From Thaumasiovibrio subtropicus (GTDB lineage Bacteria; Pseudomonadota; Gammaproteobacteria; Enterobacterales; Vibrionaceae), in contig NZ_AP023054.1 in NCBI RefSeq assembly GCF_019703835.1, forward strand, positions 868,001-932,000: 64,000 nt of DNA. The letters run 5' to 3'. Below the pieces are notes generated by a model. That model had not been told where the DNA came from and ran no database searches. It saw only the letters and a program-made list of their open reading frames with translations. The first letter of the stretch is position 1. Each line of letters starts with the position of its first letter. Shown here piece after piece: positions 1-7,697 of this stretch. Position numbers and translations under genes: made by a program.

Positions 1-63
1 TATCAGCCATTGCATAGCTGCACCCAAAACGGTGGGCATGAGGTCTTATAGAAGAAGTAAGAT
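1..63. other. Left flank, no gene seen
   Basis: This short stretch lies outside the left repeat of the integrated element. I see no open reading frame or RNA gene in it. It may be the chromosomal sequence that originally followed tRNA-Arg, or the edge of another element in the same site; the window does not show which. Confidence 0.4.
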
Positions 64-79
64 GTGGCGTTCCCACAGG
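64..79. repeat. Left attachment repeat (tRNA-Arg 3'-end copy)
   Basis: Sixteen bases are identical to 11112-11127, which include the CCA end and acceptor/T-stem bases of tRNA-Arg. After the identical block this copy reads TAGT and then GACTCG, the same GACTCG that follows in the tRNA (GACTCGAACC). It is therefore probably a longer tRNA remnant interrupted by a small insertion. Confidence 0.85.
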
Positions 80-210
80 TAGTGACTCGGGCCCACATGT
101 TATTTTCTATCCAATGAAATTTTTCTTTATTTACATTGAGTTAGCTTTTATTTGGGGTTTGGCCTAGTTATATAAATATAGCTAATCCTAGCCCCAATTT
201 CATTCAGAAC

Positions 211-221
211 TTGGGCTTTAG
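211..221 (+). repeat. Left copy of TTGGGCTTTAG, possible integrase arm site
   Basis: The 11-mer TTGGGCTTTAG occurs here and again at 11041-11051, in the same orientation, within about 150 bp of each end of the element. Tyrosine integrases of this class bind short arm sites near both ends. The identity and placement are seen; the role is inference. Confidence 0.4.
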
Positions 222-275
222 CAGGGCCAATTCTGGTAAGCTGTTTAAAAAGCAGACATGAAAGGCTAACGGATT

Positions 276-1595
276 GTGAAAAATGAATTTCCCTTCACCA
301 AAAGAGCCATCGAAAGTATAGCGCCAACTGACAAAAGGGTCAGGTACAAGGACAGTGGCTCAAATCTTTCTATTCCCGGCTTGATGCTTCGCGTTTACTC
401 ATCCGGTAAAAAGGCGTTCTACTACCGTAAGTTCTATAAAGGAAAGTACAATGAGGTTTACCTTGGTGATTTTCCTATTTTGACGGTTGAAAACGCCCGA
501 AACCTTGCCCGTGAAGCGGCATTACAGATCGCGCAAGGCATTGACCCAAATGAGAAGCCTGAAGAAGAGGAAATACTGACATTTGATCAGCTCTTTGAGG
601 CGTACTGCGTAGATTTTGAAGCTGATATTGCGGCAAAGAAACGCAGAGCATCTAGCCTTGATGCTTCCAAACGAAACTACCGCATTCATATACAACCATC
701 ACTAGGCAAAAGTGATGCGATGTCCTTCACCTCGGCCAAGGCTAGAAAATTCATGGCTGGACTCAAATCCAAGAATTCCTACGCCATCCATAACCATTGT
801 CTTTCGTTACTGAAAAGTATGTTTACACGTGCTGACATCCAAAACCCTTTTAGTAACCTTAAGAAGATTGACGACAGTGGTATGGCGAGAGATCGCTATC
901 TCAATCGTGAGGAAGTGAACAAGCTCTTTGAAGCGATTCAGTTTGAAGACCAGATTTACCAAGACGTTATCTTTGTTTTGCTTTTTACCGGACAGCGCAA
1001 GATGTGTGTGTTGTCGATGGAGTGGAGAGAAATCAATTGGGATAACCGTTCATGGACAATCCCAACCTCAAAGATGAAAGCGAAAAAGCCGCACACCTTA
1101 CCACTGGTTGATGAAGTGATGGCGATCTTGGAAAGGCGTTTTCATGAGCGCAATACAGAGTCGCCGTTTGTCTTCCCCAGTGAGCGAAGTCGCTCCGGCC
1201 ATATCTCGGAAAAGACCTCTAAAGGGGGTTTTTGGCGACGCGTTATTACGCGAGCGGGGCTGTATGACGAGAATGCAGATAAAAATCTAAGGGTGCATGA
1301 TCTCAGGCGTACCTTGGCGAGTTGGACAGTGCAGCAAGGCGGTTCAATTCAAGTAGCAAGCGATATGCTCGGCCATGGTGATATCTCTGTGACTGATCGC
1401 GCCTATGCCCACCTCAACGTTGATCATGTTCGCGGTAGTGTAGAGCAAGCCGTAAATGCCATGTTTGGCGAGCAAACGTTACTCACGCCGCTAGAACAAG
1501 CGATGCATCGCGCTTCCGTGTTATCGAACGAAGACAAACAACGGTTATTGGAATTTATTCAAACGGAGTTGGATCAAGGCTATGCCATTGAGTGA
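276..1595 (+). CDS. int: Tyrosine recombinase, P4-type site-specific integrase
   Basis: This 439-residue integrase would insert and excise the element at the tRNA-Arg 3' end. The N-terminal part (about 1-95) is the arm-binding domain common in P4-like integrases. A core-binding domain follows (about 100-200), then the catalytic domain with Arg241, the His341-x-x-Arg344 box (HDLRR), His367 and nucleophile Tyr377. All catalytic residues are present, so the enzyme looks intact. The start is GTG at 276 with only a weak ribosome site. The gene sits just inside the left repeat, at the end of the island farthest from the intact tRNA gene. Its last 14 bases overlap the next gene, which suggests translational coupling. 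Confidence 0.95.
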   Translation: MKNEFPFTKRAIESIAPTDKRVRYKDSGSNLSIPGLMLRVYSSGKKAFYYRKFYKGKYNEVYLGDFPILTVENARNLAREAALQIAQGIDPNEKPEEEEILTFDQLFEAYCVDFEADIAAKKRRASSLDASKRNYRIHIQPSLGKSDAMSFTSAKARKFMAGLKSKNSYAIHNHCLSLLKSMFTRADIQNPFSNLKKIDDSGMARDRYLNREEVNKLFEAIQFEDQIYQDVIFVLLFTGQRKMCVLSMEWREINWDNRSWTIPTSKMKAKKPHTLPLVDEVMAILERRFHERNTESPFVFPSERSRSGHISEKTSKGGFWRRVITRAGLYDENADKNLRVHDLRRTLASWTVQQGGSIQVASDMLGHGDISVTDRAYAHLNVDHVRGSVEQAVNAMFGEQTLLTPLEQAMHRASVLSNEDKQRLLEFIQTELDQGYAIE

Positions 1596-2268
1596 GAGTC
1601 AAATTCAAGAGTTAACAGGATTGGGGCTATCAGAGCATGAATGCAATGACATTAGCATTATTCTGGATGTCATCCCTGAAACCCCGAACAAGCAGCAACT
1701 ACAGCAGTTAAAGACTAGCTTGGAAAAGGCCGCGAAAGCAGCGCTCACCCTAGAGCACGAAGACCCAATGCTGATGCATGACATTAACGCGGGGTGTTTC
1801 ATTTCGGGTGATCAGCTCGCACAGCAAGCCGCAGCGATAGGGTCAACACTCGATTATTTTGAGGCCACAGCCATGCAAACGACGGATGAGAAAGGTGGGC
1901 ATCATACGAGGGTTGTAACGCCCAAAAGTAAGAACTTCCGCCGCTTTGATGCGCTCACCAAAATCTGGTGTGCCGGAGGGAGAGAAAACACCATTACCGT
2001 GACAGGGCCGTTTATCTTGTATCTGACCATTTGCTTTGAAGGTCAATACAGCGCCAAAGGCGCAGAGCGAGTGAGGAACAACTATCGCCGTTATTATCTT
2101 GGCCGAACGCTAGAGGGAGATGAGGCGAATAAAGCGGCTGAAGGTGGTGATCATATAGAGCTGACTGTGACGCTCAAAGACGGTACACAGACGGTTACAG
2201 AAGTGAATAAATTGACAGCTAAAGCCCTTTCTGAACAGGTCAAAAAATTAAAAAACAAGCGGGGATAA
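1582..2268 (+). CDS. Unknown island protein overlapping the integrase gene
   Basis: I do not recognise this 228-residue protein. It starts 14 bases before the integrase stop codon in another frame, so the two are probably co-translated. It appears soluble: no signal peptide or membrane segment is visible. The N-terminal part (1-60) is predicted helical and acidic/glutamine-rich. The centre (about 100-160) mixes charged and beta-like segments with single cysteines (CAGG and ICF), and the C-terminus is lysine-rich (EQVKKLKNK). Position beside int in a satellite-like module suggests a role in recombination, excision or element control, but nothing in the sequence proves it. Confidence 0.75.
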   Translation: MPLSESQIQELTGLGLSEHECNDISIILDVIPETPNKQQLQQLKTSLEKAAKAALTLEHEDPMLMHDINAGCFISGDQLAQQAAAIGSTLDYFEATAMQTTDEKGGHHTRVVTPKSKNFRRFDALTKIWCAGGRENTITVTGPFILYLTICFEGQYSAKGAERVRNNYRRYYLGRTLEGDEANKAAEGGDHIELTVTLKDGTQTVTEVNKLTAKALSEQVKKLKNKRG

Positions 2269-2429
2269 AAATCCGTCCCTGTGTTGAAGCCTTTGTTTAT
2301 GCGGGATTGGCGGAGGTAAGTGAATGGGCAGGTGTAATTTCCGTCCCCGCGATCTAATTGCGAGATATGTTTGGCTAATCAACAATAGCTACATCGAGAA
2401 TGATTCAACAACCCAAAGGAGAAAACATC
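2269..2429. promoter_or_regulatory. Leader region before the AlpA-like gene
   Basis: This 161-bp gap separates the int-linked gene from the AlpA-like gene. It should hold the promoter or operator of the replication operon, but I see no convincing -35/-10 pair. The ribosome site AAAGGAG at 2415-2421 sits 8 bases before the ATG at 2430 and decides that start. Confidence 0.3.
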
Positions 2430-2642
2430 ATGATCCACTCTCGTACACAAGGTAAATTCGGCGACAAAATGACACGACGTGAAGCAGCAGAATATCTAGG
2501 TATCAAGGAAAACACCCTTGCTACTTGGGCTTCGACAGGGCGAAACAAATTACCCTTTATTAAGGTTGGCCATAGGGTGTTCTACCGCCTATCTGACCTT
2601 GATGCCTTCATGGAGAACAACATTCAAACTCAGACCTTTTAG
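2430..2642 (+). CDS. AlpA/excisionase-like helix-turn-helix protein
   Basis: This small DNA-binding protein (70 residues) has a MerR-like winged helix of the AlpA/HTH_17 type: REAAEYLGI as the first helix, the recognition region NTLATWASTGR, then a beta wing with KVGHRVFYRLSDLDAF. An in-frame upstream start at 2400 exists, but ATG 2430 has a good AAAGGAG site 8 bases upstream. In P4-like satellites and PICIs such proteins act as excision factors or as activators of element promoters. The gene lies directly upstream of the primase unit, as expected for a switch regulator. Whether it is an excisionase or a transcription activator cannot be told from sequence. Confidence 0.85.
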   Translation: MIHSRTQGKFGDKMTRREAAEYLGIKENTLATWASTGRNKLPFIKVGHRVFYRLSDLDAFMENNIQTQTF

Positions 2643-2794
2643 GCTCATGGGTGTCCTAAAGCTCATTAACTTACAAGGTGACTATGAAATACGGCTAAAA
2701 AAAGAAAACCCCGCTACTCGAAAGCAACAGGGTTAACCCACGCTGTGATGACGAAGATTGGCGTCCGAACTCATCACAGCTACAAGGAAATAAT

Positions 2795-2851
2795 ATGATG
2801 AAAATTGAATTACCGAAAGTCCTATTTGGCTTTTGGGGAGGTGGCGCATGA
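2795..2851 (+). CDS. 18-codon leader peptide coupled to the primase gene
   Basis: ATG at 2795 follows an AAGGAAA ribosome site near 2783-2789 and opens an 18-codon frame ending in GGGA. Its TGA stop overlaps the primase ATG (ATGA, 2848-2851). The primase ribosome site GGGGAGG lies inside this frame, so ribosomes finishing the leader could re-initiate on primase. It may be a genuine small protein or only a coupling device. The overlap is seen; the function is inference. Confidence 0.5.
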   Translation: MMKIELPKVLFGFWGGGA

Positions 2852-5289
2852 ATTTTCAAGACATTCGCCGCAATCTCAATGGCTGCGAACTGCCCACATT
2901 AAACGCCTTGGGCATCAATGTTCCCTCTAAACCTAAACTTGCAGCTCCCTGTCCTGCCTGTGGTGAAGGCCATGACCGTTTTACGTGGACGGTCAAAGAT
3001 AAGTGGTTACACAACTGCCGTGTATGCGGTGGCGGTGATTGCTTTGATTTGATTACCAAGTGCTATGGCAACGACCCCAAGCAGGCTGCACAGGCGATTC
3101 AAAGTGTTTCCGGCAATATTGAACCTATAGGTTATCAAGGCGGGGAACACCCGCCTTCCAAAGCCGAACAAACCGACCCCGTAGACGTTACTGAACAACA
3201 TCTCTCTGTGGCTAAAACCGCGTTGACATTATGGCAAGCCGCGAAAACTCAGCTTGATCCTGAGTATTTGGCTTGCCGTGATCTAAAAGGTGTTGAAGCT
3301 GAAGTGTTATCAGCGCCTTACTTTGTCGGTGGTGTTCGCTTTGAAGCAGGAGATTTATTGGTTCCACTGTTTAAAGCCCACGAACTGATGAACCTGCAAC
3401 TCATCAACGGTAAAGGAGAAAAACGCTACCTTAAAGGCGGTTTAAAGCAAGGCTGTAACCAGATTCTAAGCGGCTTGAAGCCGACAAGAGTCTTTGTCTG
3501 TGAAGGGTATGCCACCGCTATCGCGGTTTGGCTTGCCTACGACAGGCAAGAGCATGTTGCAATCGGCTTTGATGCCGGAAACTTAAAGGCGATAGGCAGT
3601 GAACTTAGGGGGCTAGGATTGCCTATGACGTTTCTAGCAGATAAAGATGAAGCCGGACTAAGAGGGGCTAATGCGGCAAGCATAGAGGGTGAGGCAGTCA
3701 TTGCCCCACCTTTTTCGCATGATGATGAAGGTACGGATTGGGATGACTACCGTCAGTTAGGTTATAGCATCAAAGATGCAGTGGACGAACGGTTAAAGGC
3801 GAACGAAGCCCAGCAAACACAGGTTTCCCCAGCAGCAGTTAAACCGGAAAGTAAGCCGAAGAAGCCGAACACGGATAGCGGCTTAAGCTCGGCTTCTAAG
3901 CCGAATGATTCGGTTACGTCAGAAACAGCTCAAGCCAGTAATGACGCGGCTTCAAGCGGCTTAGCGTCGGCTAGCCAAGCCAGTGATGCTGAAAATAATA
4001 CGAATACTGAAGCGAGTGATAATACGGCTTCAAGCGGTTATAGCCGTTCGAAATTGTCTAAATACATGAGCTTCCCCGACCTCAACGAAAATGCGAAACC
4101 GTTAGGAACAGCAGCAAACCTAAAAGTACTTCTTGATGAACTCGGCTTTATGCCCGCACTCAATAAAATGAATCTAGAGTGTGAGCTACTGGAAGATGGC
4201 AAACCTTTGGCGGTGAGCTTCGAAGTGAAGCGAAGTTTGTTAGTCAGTGAGTGCCTAAAAGCCGGTATGCCGAAGGCGGCAATTGATGACCACCTTGTTG
4301 CCTTGTGTGAGTCAGATGAGTATCACCCTGTTGCCGCTTACTTAGAAGGCGACGAATGGGACGGCCAACAACGTGTTAGCCGCTTGATTGATGCCATGAA
4401 CGCCAAAGACAGCAACTTAGCGCAAGCGGTTATGGTGAAGTGGTTGGTCGCCTGTGTCGCTGCAATCTATGAAGCGCAGTTTAGTTGCAAGATTGTTCCG
4501 GTATTGCAGGGCGGGCAATCATTTAAGAAAACGGCGTTTATCAGTCGGTTTGCCAACTTACTGTACGGGGCGTTCTTAGAAGGGGCAGAGCTAAACCCTG
4601 ATAACAAGGACTCAGTGCTATCGTGCATCAAAAGCTGGGTGGTTGAACTGGGAGAGCTTGAACGTACCTCCAAGAACTCACAAGGGAGCTTAAAAGCCTT
4701 CATTACTAAGATCTTGGATACTGTCCGGCCACCTTATGCGCGAGCAGACATCAAGAAAGCACGGCAAACAACCTTTATCGCCACGGTTAACGGCTCAGAG
4801 TTTCTAAGTGATGATACGGGTTCAAGCCGCTATGCGGTGATTGAACTGTTAAGCGCGGTGGATATGGATGCGGTAAATAGCCTATTAGGTTATGAATACC
4901 GAGATGGGCGCGTGACTTTGGTCGCCCCTCAAGAGCTGAAACAGTTCTGGTTAGAGATTAAAGCCATGTATGACGACGGTGCCTCGTGGCATCTCACCGA
5001 CGCAGAGCTAGAAATGATCTCTGCCATTAACAAGCGGCATAACGTGAAAACGAACTGGCAAGAGTTCTTGGAAGATAAGCTGGATATTGAAGACATGGAA
5101 GGGCGTTACCTGACGTGGATGACTTCAGCGCAAGTATGCGGCTATTTTGAGATTCAGCAAAGCTACTGCCGTCAGGTTGGCAAAGCACTCAAGGTTCTCG
5201 CCGCTGACGGCATGATTAAATCAGAGCAGCGCCGTTCTCGTGCGACGTACTATGAAATCCCTGTAATCGCTGAAAGTCATCATCCTTGA
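2848..5289 (+). CDS. Primase with TOPRIM and VirE-type helicase domains
   Basis: This 813-residue protein probably replicates the excised element. Domains in order: a zinc ribbon (Cys35-x2-Cys38 and Cys57-x2-Cys60) typical of P4-type primases; a TOPRIM primase domain with catalytic Glu219 (VCEGYATA) and the DxD pair at 265-267 (ADKDEAG); a Ser/Ala/Asn/Thr-rich linker at about 320-400 with repeated ASSG; and a VirE-family P-loop ATPase domain (about 500-690). The P-loop reads GGQSFKKT (555-562), with Phe in place of the usual glycine before Lys. The C-terminus looks like a winged helix. ATG 2848 is chosen over an upstream TTG because it follows GGGGAGG and overlaps the leader stop. The repeats downstream are the likely origin. 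Confidence 0.9.
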   Translation: MNFQDIRRNLNGCELPTLNALGINVPSKPKLAAPCPACGEGHDRFTWTVKDKWLHNCRVCGGGDCFDLITKCYGNDPKQAAQAIQSVSGNIEPIGYQGGEHPPSKAEQTDPVDVTEQHLSVAKTALTLWQAAKTQLDPEYLACRDLKGVEAEVLSAPYFVGGVRFEAGDLLVPLFKAHELMNLQLINGKGEKRYLKGGLKQGCNQILSGLKPTRVFVCEGYATAIAVWLAYDRQEHVAIGFDAGNLKAIGSELRGLGLPMTFLADKDEAGLRGANAASIEGEAVIAPPFSHDDEGTDWDDYRQLGYSIKDAVDERLKANEAQQTQVSPAAVKPESKPKKPNTDSGLSSASKPNDSVTSETAQASNDAASSGLASASQASDAENNTNTEASDNTASSGYSRSKLSKYMSFPDLNENAKPLGTAANLKVLLDELGFMPALNKMNLECELLEDGKPLAVSFEVKRSLLVSECLKAGMPKAAIDDHLVALCESDEYHPVAAYLEGDEWDGQQRVSRLIDAMNAKDSNLAQAVMVKWLVACVAAIYEAQFSCKIVPVLQGGQSFKKTAFISRFANLLYGAFLEGAELNPDNKDSVLSCIKSWVVELGELERTSKNSQGSLKAFITKILDTVRPPYARADIKKARQTTFIATVNGSEFLSDDTGSSRYAVIELLSAVDMDAVNSLLGYEYRDGRVTLVAPQELKQFWLEIKAMYDDGASWHLTDAELEMISAINKRHNVKTNWQEFLEDKLDIEDMEGRYLTWMTSAQVCGYFEIQQSYCRQVGKALKVLAADGMIKSEQRRSRATYYEIPVIAESHHP

Positions 5290-5321
5290 AAGCAACCACT
5301 GAGAAAGAAGCCTTCGACTTG

Positions 5322-5345
5322 CCCCCAATTGCGGGGCTTTTTTTA
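5322..5345 (+). terminator. Rho-independent terminator after the primase gene
   Basis: GCCCC and GGGGC arms enclose a short loop and are followed at once by seven T residues. The hairpin sits about 33 bases after the primase stop and closes the replication operon before the repeat cluster. Confidence 0.75.
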
Positions 5346-5380
5346 ACCTCAACAACCTCATTTCCCTTAAGTTGCCAAAT

Positions 5381-5582
5381 CTCATTCATCCATTCACCAC
5401 TTTTAATAAAATCATGGGTTTAGGTGTGGTGAATGAGGTGGTGAATGAGTTGGCTCAAATACTCTTTCACCAGATGATAGGCGAAAAATGGTGAATAAGT
5501 GGTGAAAGAAAGGGATTGAAATTCGTCATTCACTCTACTTAAGTCTTTGATTATAAATAAGTGGTGAATGGGTGAATGAAAG
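5381..5582. repeat. Iteron-like repeat cluster, candidate origin of the island
   Basis: The 12-mer GTGGTGAATGAG is perfectly tandem at 5426-5437 and 5438-5449. Close variants occur at 5488-5498 (ATGGTGAATAA), 5499-5509 (GTGGTGAAAGA), 5561-5571 (GTGGTGAATGG) and 5570-5580. Inverted copies lie at 5391-5400 (CATTCACCAC), at about 5464-5472 (CTTTCACCA) and 5526-5534 (TCATTCACT). AT-rich blocks (TTTTAATAAAAT, TTATAAATAA) lie between them. Repeats in both orientations with AT-rich spacers beside a primase gene are the usual form of a satellite origin. The repeats are seen; the origin role is inference. Confidence 0.65.
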
Positions 5583-6034
5583 GTAGGTACTCTAGCAGAT
5601 TCGTTCTTCTCTTCCAGTGGTCATAGAAGCGGGGAGGTGGGCTTGAGTGTCTTGGTAGAAGTATGAAAGGAGTAGATATTTATCCGTATCACTTTTGTTA
5701 TACGCAGAACTAGACGGTTATCCTTACTCGTACTAGTTCAGTGATTGCTAATGTATGATTTTCTGGAAGTGATTTTTTACCGCGAGTCAGTTAGGTTTTG
5801 CTAACTTGCCTTTTCCCCATAATCACTCAGAGTAAATTTTCATGTTGTAATTGTGAGTTTCCTCTGAAAAGAGTTAAACCGAGTTCACGCTATCAAATTA
5901 ACAGTGTATCTCTTAGTAATCTAACGACCTTGCTTTGATGATAAGATGTCGATTTGTAATTCAGTCAGCTTTCTTTCTAGTTAGGCATCAGGTAGAGTAT
6001 TGAATAAACCGTAGTAAGTTGAGCAACTTCTATA
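5583..6034. other. Non-coding gap between origin-like repeats and cargo
   Basis: No supported gene is present. The only structure noted is a 7-bp inverted repeat, GAACTAG at 5707-5713 and CTAGTTC at 5733-5739, of unknown meaning. The promoter of the ATPase gene should lie near the right end, but no clear -35/-10 pair stands out. Confidence 0.4.
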
Positions 6035-6382
6035 ATGAAAATCTACATATCAAAAACTTTAGCTATTAATGAATATGATGGCTTCCATTTGGTCCAAGAT
6101 CACATAGGAACAAACCATCCCCACCCATGGAATGATTATGGCTACTATGTGACATTTTGGCTTTATCATGTCTTAGATAGTGCAGTTACTAAAATTACTT
6201 CCATCAAACTGTTGATCAATGGTGAAATGGACACGACGGACTTTCTTTTCCCTAAGGGAGACTTGGTATCAAAGAAAATATCTAATATTACATCTTTGCT
6301 TAGTACGTTAGAAGCAGTTTCCTTAGGAGAAAGTGCTAGTTATTACCAAAAGATAAATTTCGTTCTTGAAGGAAATAAATGA
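6035..6382 (+). CDS. N-terminal fragment of the ATPase, or separate 115-aa protein
   Basis: This frame stays open for 115 residues and ends at TGA 6380-6382. The same frame continues without a gap into the Walker A segment, so I favour a nonsense-interrupted N-terminal domain (features: PWNDYGYYVTF near residue 31, SLGESASYYQKI near 97). The alternative is a separate small gene whose stop overlaps an ATG at 6379. That ATG would need one A removed from the following A5 run to enter the ATPase frame. I cannot name the domain. Confidence 0.45.
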   Translation: MKIYISKTLAINEYDGFHLVQDHIGTNHPHPWNDYGYYVTFWLYHVLDSAVTKITSIKLLINGEMDTTDFLFPKGDLVSKKISNITSLLSTLEAVSLGESASYYQKINFVLEGNK

Positions 6383-6902
6383 AAAATTGAAACATTACTA
6401 TATTCTTTGCATGATGCTAGCTACCAAATATCGAAAGAGCCGGAATACTCTAGATATGAAGGTTATCAGAATACTATTATGCGTGATGGTGAGACAGCAA
6501 AAACCCTTATAAAAAAGGGCTACCACATTGCACTGGGGACATATCAAAGAGAGCAATCATTTGAGCTTCGTTTAGATGCCCCGCTTCCTACAATTTCACC
6601 AATAACATTTAACTTTGACATATCTAAAGAAATTGCAAGAACAAATATTAATTTAATCATAGGGGAAAATGGAACAGGAAAAACACATATTTTAAAGAAA
6701 ATATCTGAAGTGATGCTGGGGATTGAAGAGAATTCCAGTGATTGGCCTTTTTTCATAAACTAATCATCACGTCATACTCTCCATTTGAAAACTTTCACAC
6801 TAAAGAAGAAATTTTAGATTTATTAGACAAGAAAAAAACAAACCCAGATCTAATAAATCAGACAGAAGTAGAAGAAACTTTCACATCAATAAATATGCGT
6901 AC

Positions 6903-7697
6903 TTGGGGTTTAAAAATAACAAGAATAAATTTGATCTTAACTGGCCAAAAGAACTTAGCGTAAAATCTTTGAAGTCTATAATTAAATATGATAGAGAAGA
7001 GAATTGGTGGAAAGAGCAAACTAGGCTACACATTTTAAAAGATACGCTATCTCTAAGTATTAAATTTGATGATATTGCTGTCAAGATGAAAAGTGGGGAA
7101 TTATATATAATCAAAGACAACCCTTACATAGAATTCAATCAAATAAAAAATGATATTAATGAAAAAGAGGGCTTGTTTTTTATCAAGGATGATGAGTCGA
7201 TAACTCTAAGCTCTGGGCAGGAAATATTCTCTTATATGATCCCATCACTAGCTGCTGAAATTGAAGAGGAAAGTTTAGTTATAATTGATGAGCCTGAGCT
7301 CTATCTCCACCCCACTTTGGAAATCGGGTTGATCAACATGTTAAAACACCTCTTAGAAGATACCAATTCTTCAGCTATAATTGCAACTCACTCTGCGCTG
7401 ATTACTCGTGAAGTTTCGGAAGATGGGGTGAAGATACTGAGAAGAAATGAGGGTTTCACTACAGTTCACCCAGCAGAAATACAAACATTTGGTGAATCAC
7501 TAGAAGTGATAATTGGTGAAGCATTTGATGACTATAGTACTCATAAGCCATTCCAGTATGAGATAGACGGGTTAAAAAAATCGGGAAAAAATCTTCAGAC
7601 CTTAATATCTGATTCTTCTCGCGAGTTTGGAGATGAAGCTCTTGCATATATCAATTCAAATGAAGATGAAGATGAAATTGAGATTGTGAGAAAATAA
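6903..7697 (+). CDS. C-terminal ATPase fragment with signature and Walker B
   Basis: This is the longest surviving open piece of the broken ATPase (about 264 residues from a TTG codon). It holds the ABC signature LSSGQE, the Walker B VIIDEPELYLHP and the ATHSALI switch region, but no Walker A, so it could not bind ATP normally alone. The tail is acidic (NEDEDEIEI). It is listed because automated annotation may call it as a gene; functionally it is part of the pseudogene entry. Confidence 0.5.
   Translation: MGFKNNKNKFDLNWPKELSVKSLKSIIKYDREENWWKEQTRLHILKDTLSLSIKFDDIAVKMKSGELYIIKDNPYIEFNQIKNDINEKEGLFFIKDDESITLSSGQEIFSYMIPSLAAEIEEESLVIIDEPELYLHPTLEIGLINMLKHLLEDTNSSAIIATHSALITREVSEDGVKILRRNEGFTTVHPAEIQTFGESLEVIIGEAFDDYSTHKPFQYEIDGLKKSGKNLQTLISDSSREFGDEALAYINSNEDEDEIEIVRK

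Larger units (their letters stand above)
6035..7697 (+). pseudogene. Broken AAA/ABC-type ATPase gene, PtuA-like (Septu-like defence)
   Basis: Read as one gene of about 554 codons, this is an SMC/ABC-like ATPase of the kind paired with HNH nucleases in Septu defence. Residues in IIGENGTGKTH form the Walker A box (near 6658-6690). SLSSGQ-like LSSGQ (near 7210) is the signature, and VIIDEPELYLHP (near 7280) the Walker B, followed by an ATHS switch histidine. Three lesions interrupt it: an in-frame TGA at 6380-6382; a -1 shift in a T6 run at 6748-6753 (a seventh T restores WPFF then HKLII); and a -1 shift near 6884-6893 (one more A restores the frame into KYAYLGF). It overlaps the HNH gene by one base (TAATG). 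Sequencing error cannot be excluded; two lesions are in A/T-rich runs. Confidence 0.7.

Noticed and set aside
3837..4050. Horizontally acquired insert in the primase gene
   Set aside because: The Ser/Ala/Asn/Thr-rich linker keeps the frame and lies between domains, so it is an ordinary flexible linker.
5381..5582. CRISPR array
   Set aside because: The repeat units are only 11-12 bp, occur on both strands and have irregular spacing, with no cas genes; they fit iterons better.
6380..6382. Selenocysteine or programmed readthrough at the TGA
   Set aside because: No SECIS-like hairpin is evident, and two independent frame breaks follow, so decay or sequence error is simpler.
7459..7647. Minus-strand frames across the ATPase and flagellar genes
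   Set aside because: They overlap well-supported genes, lack ribosome sites and show no recognisable domains; they are shadow frames.
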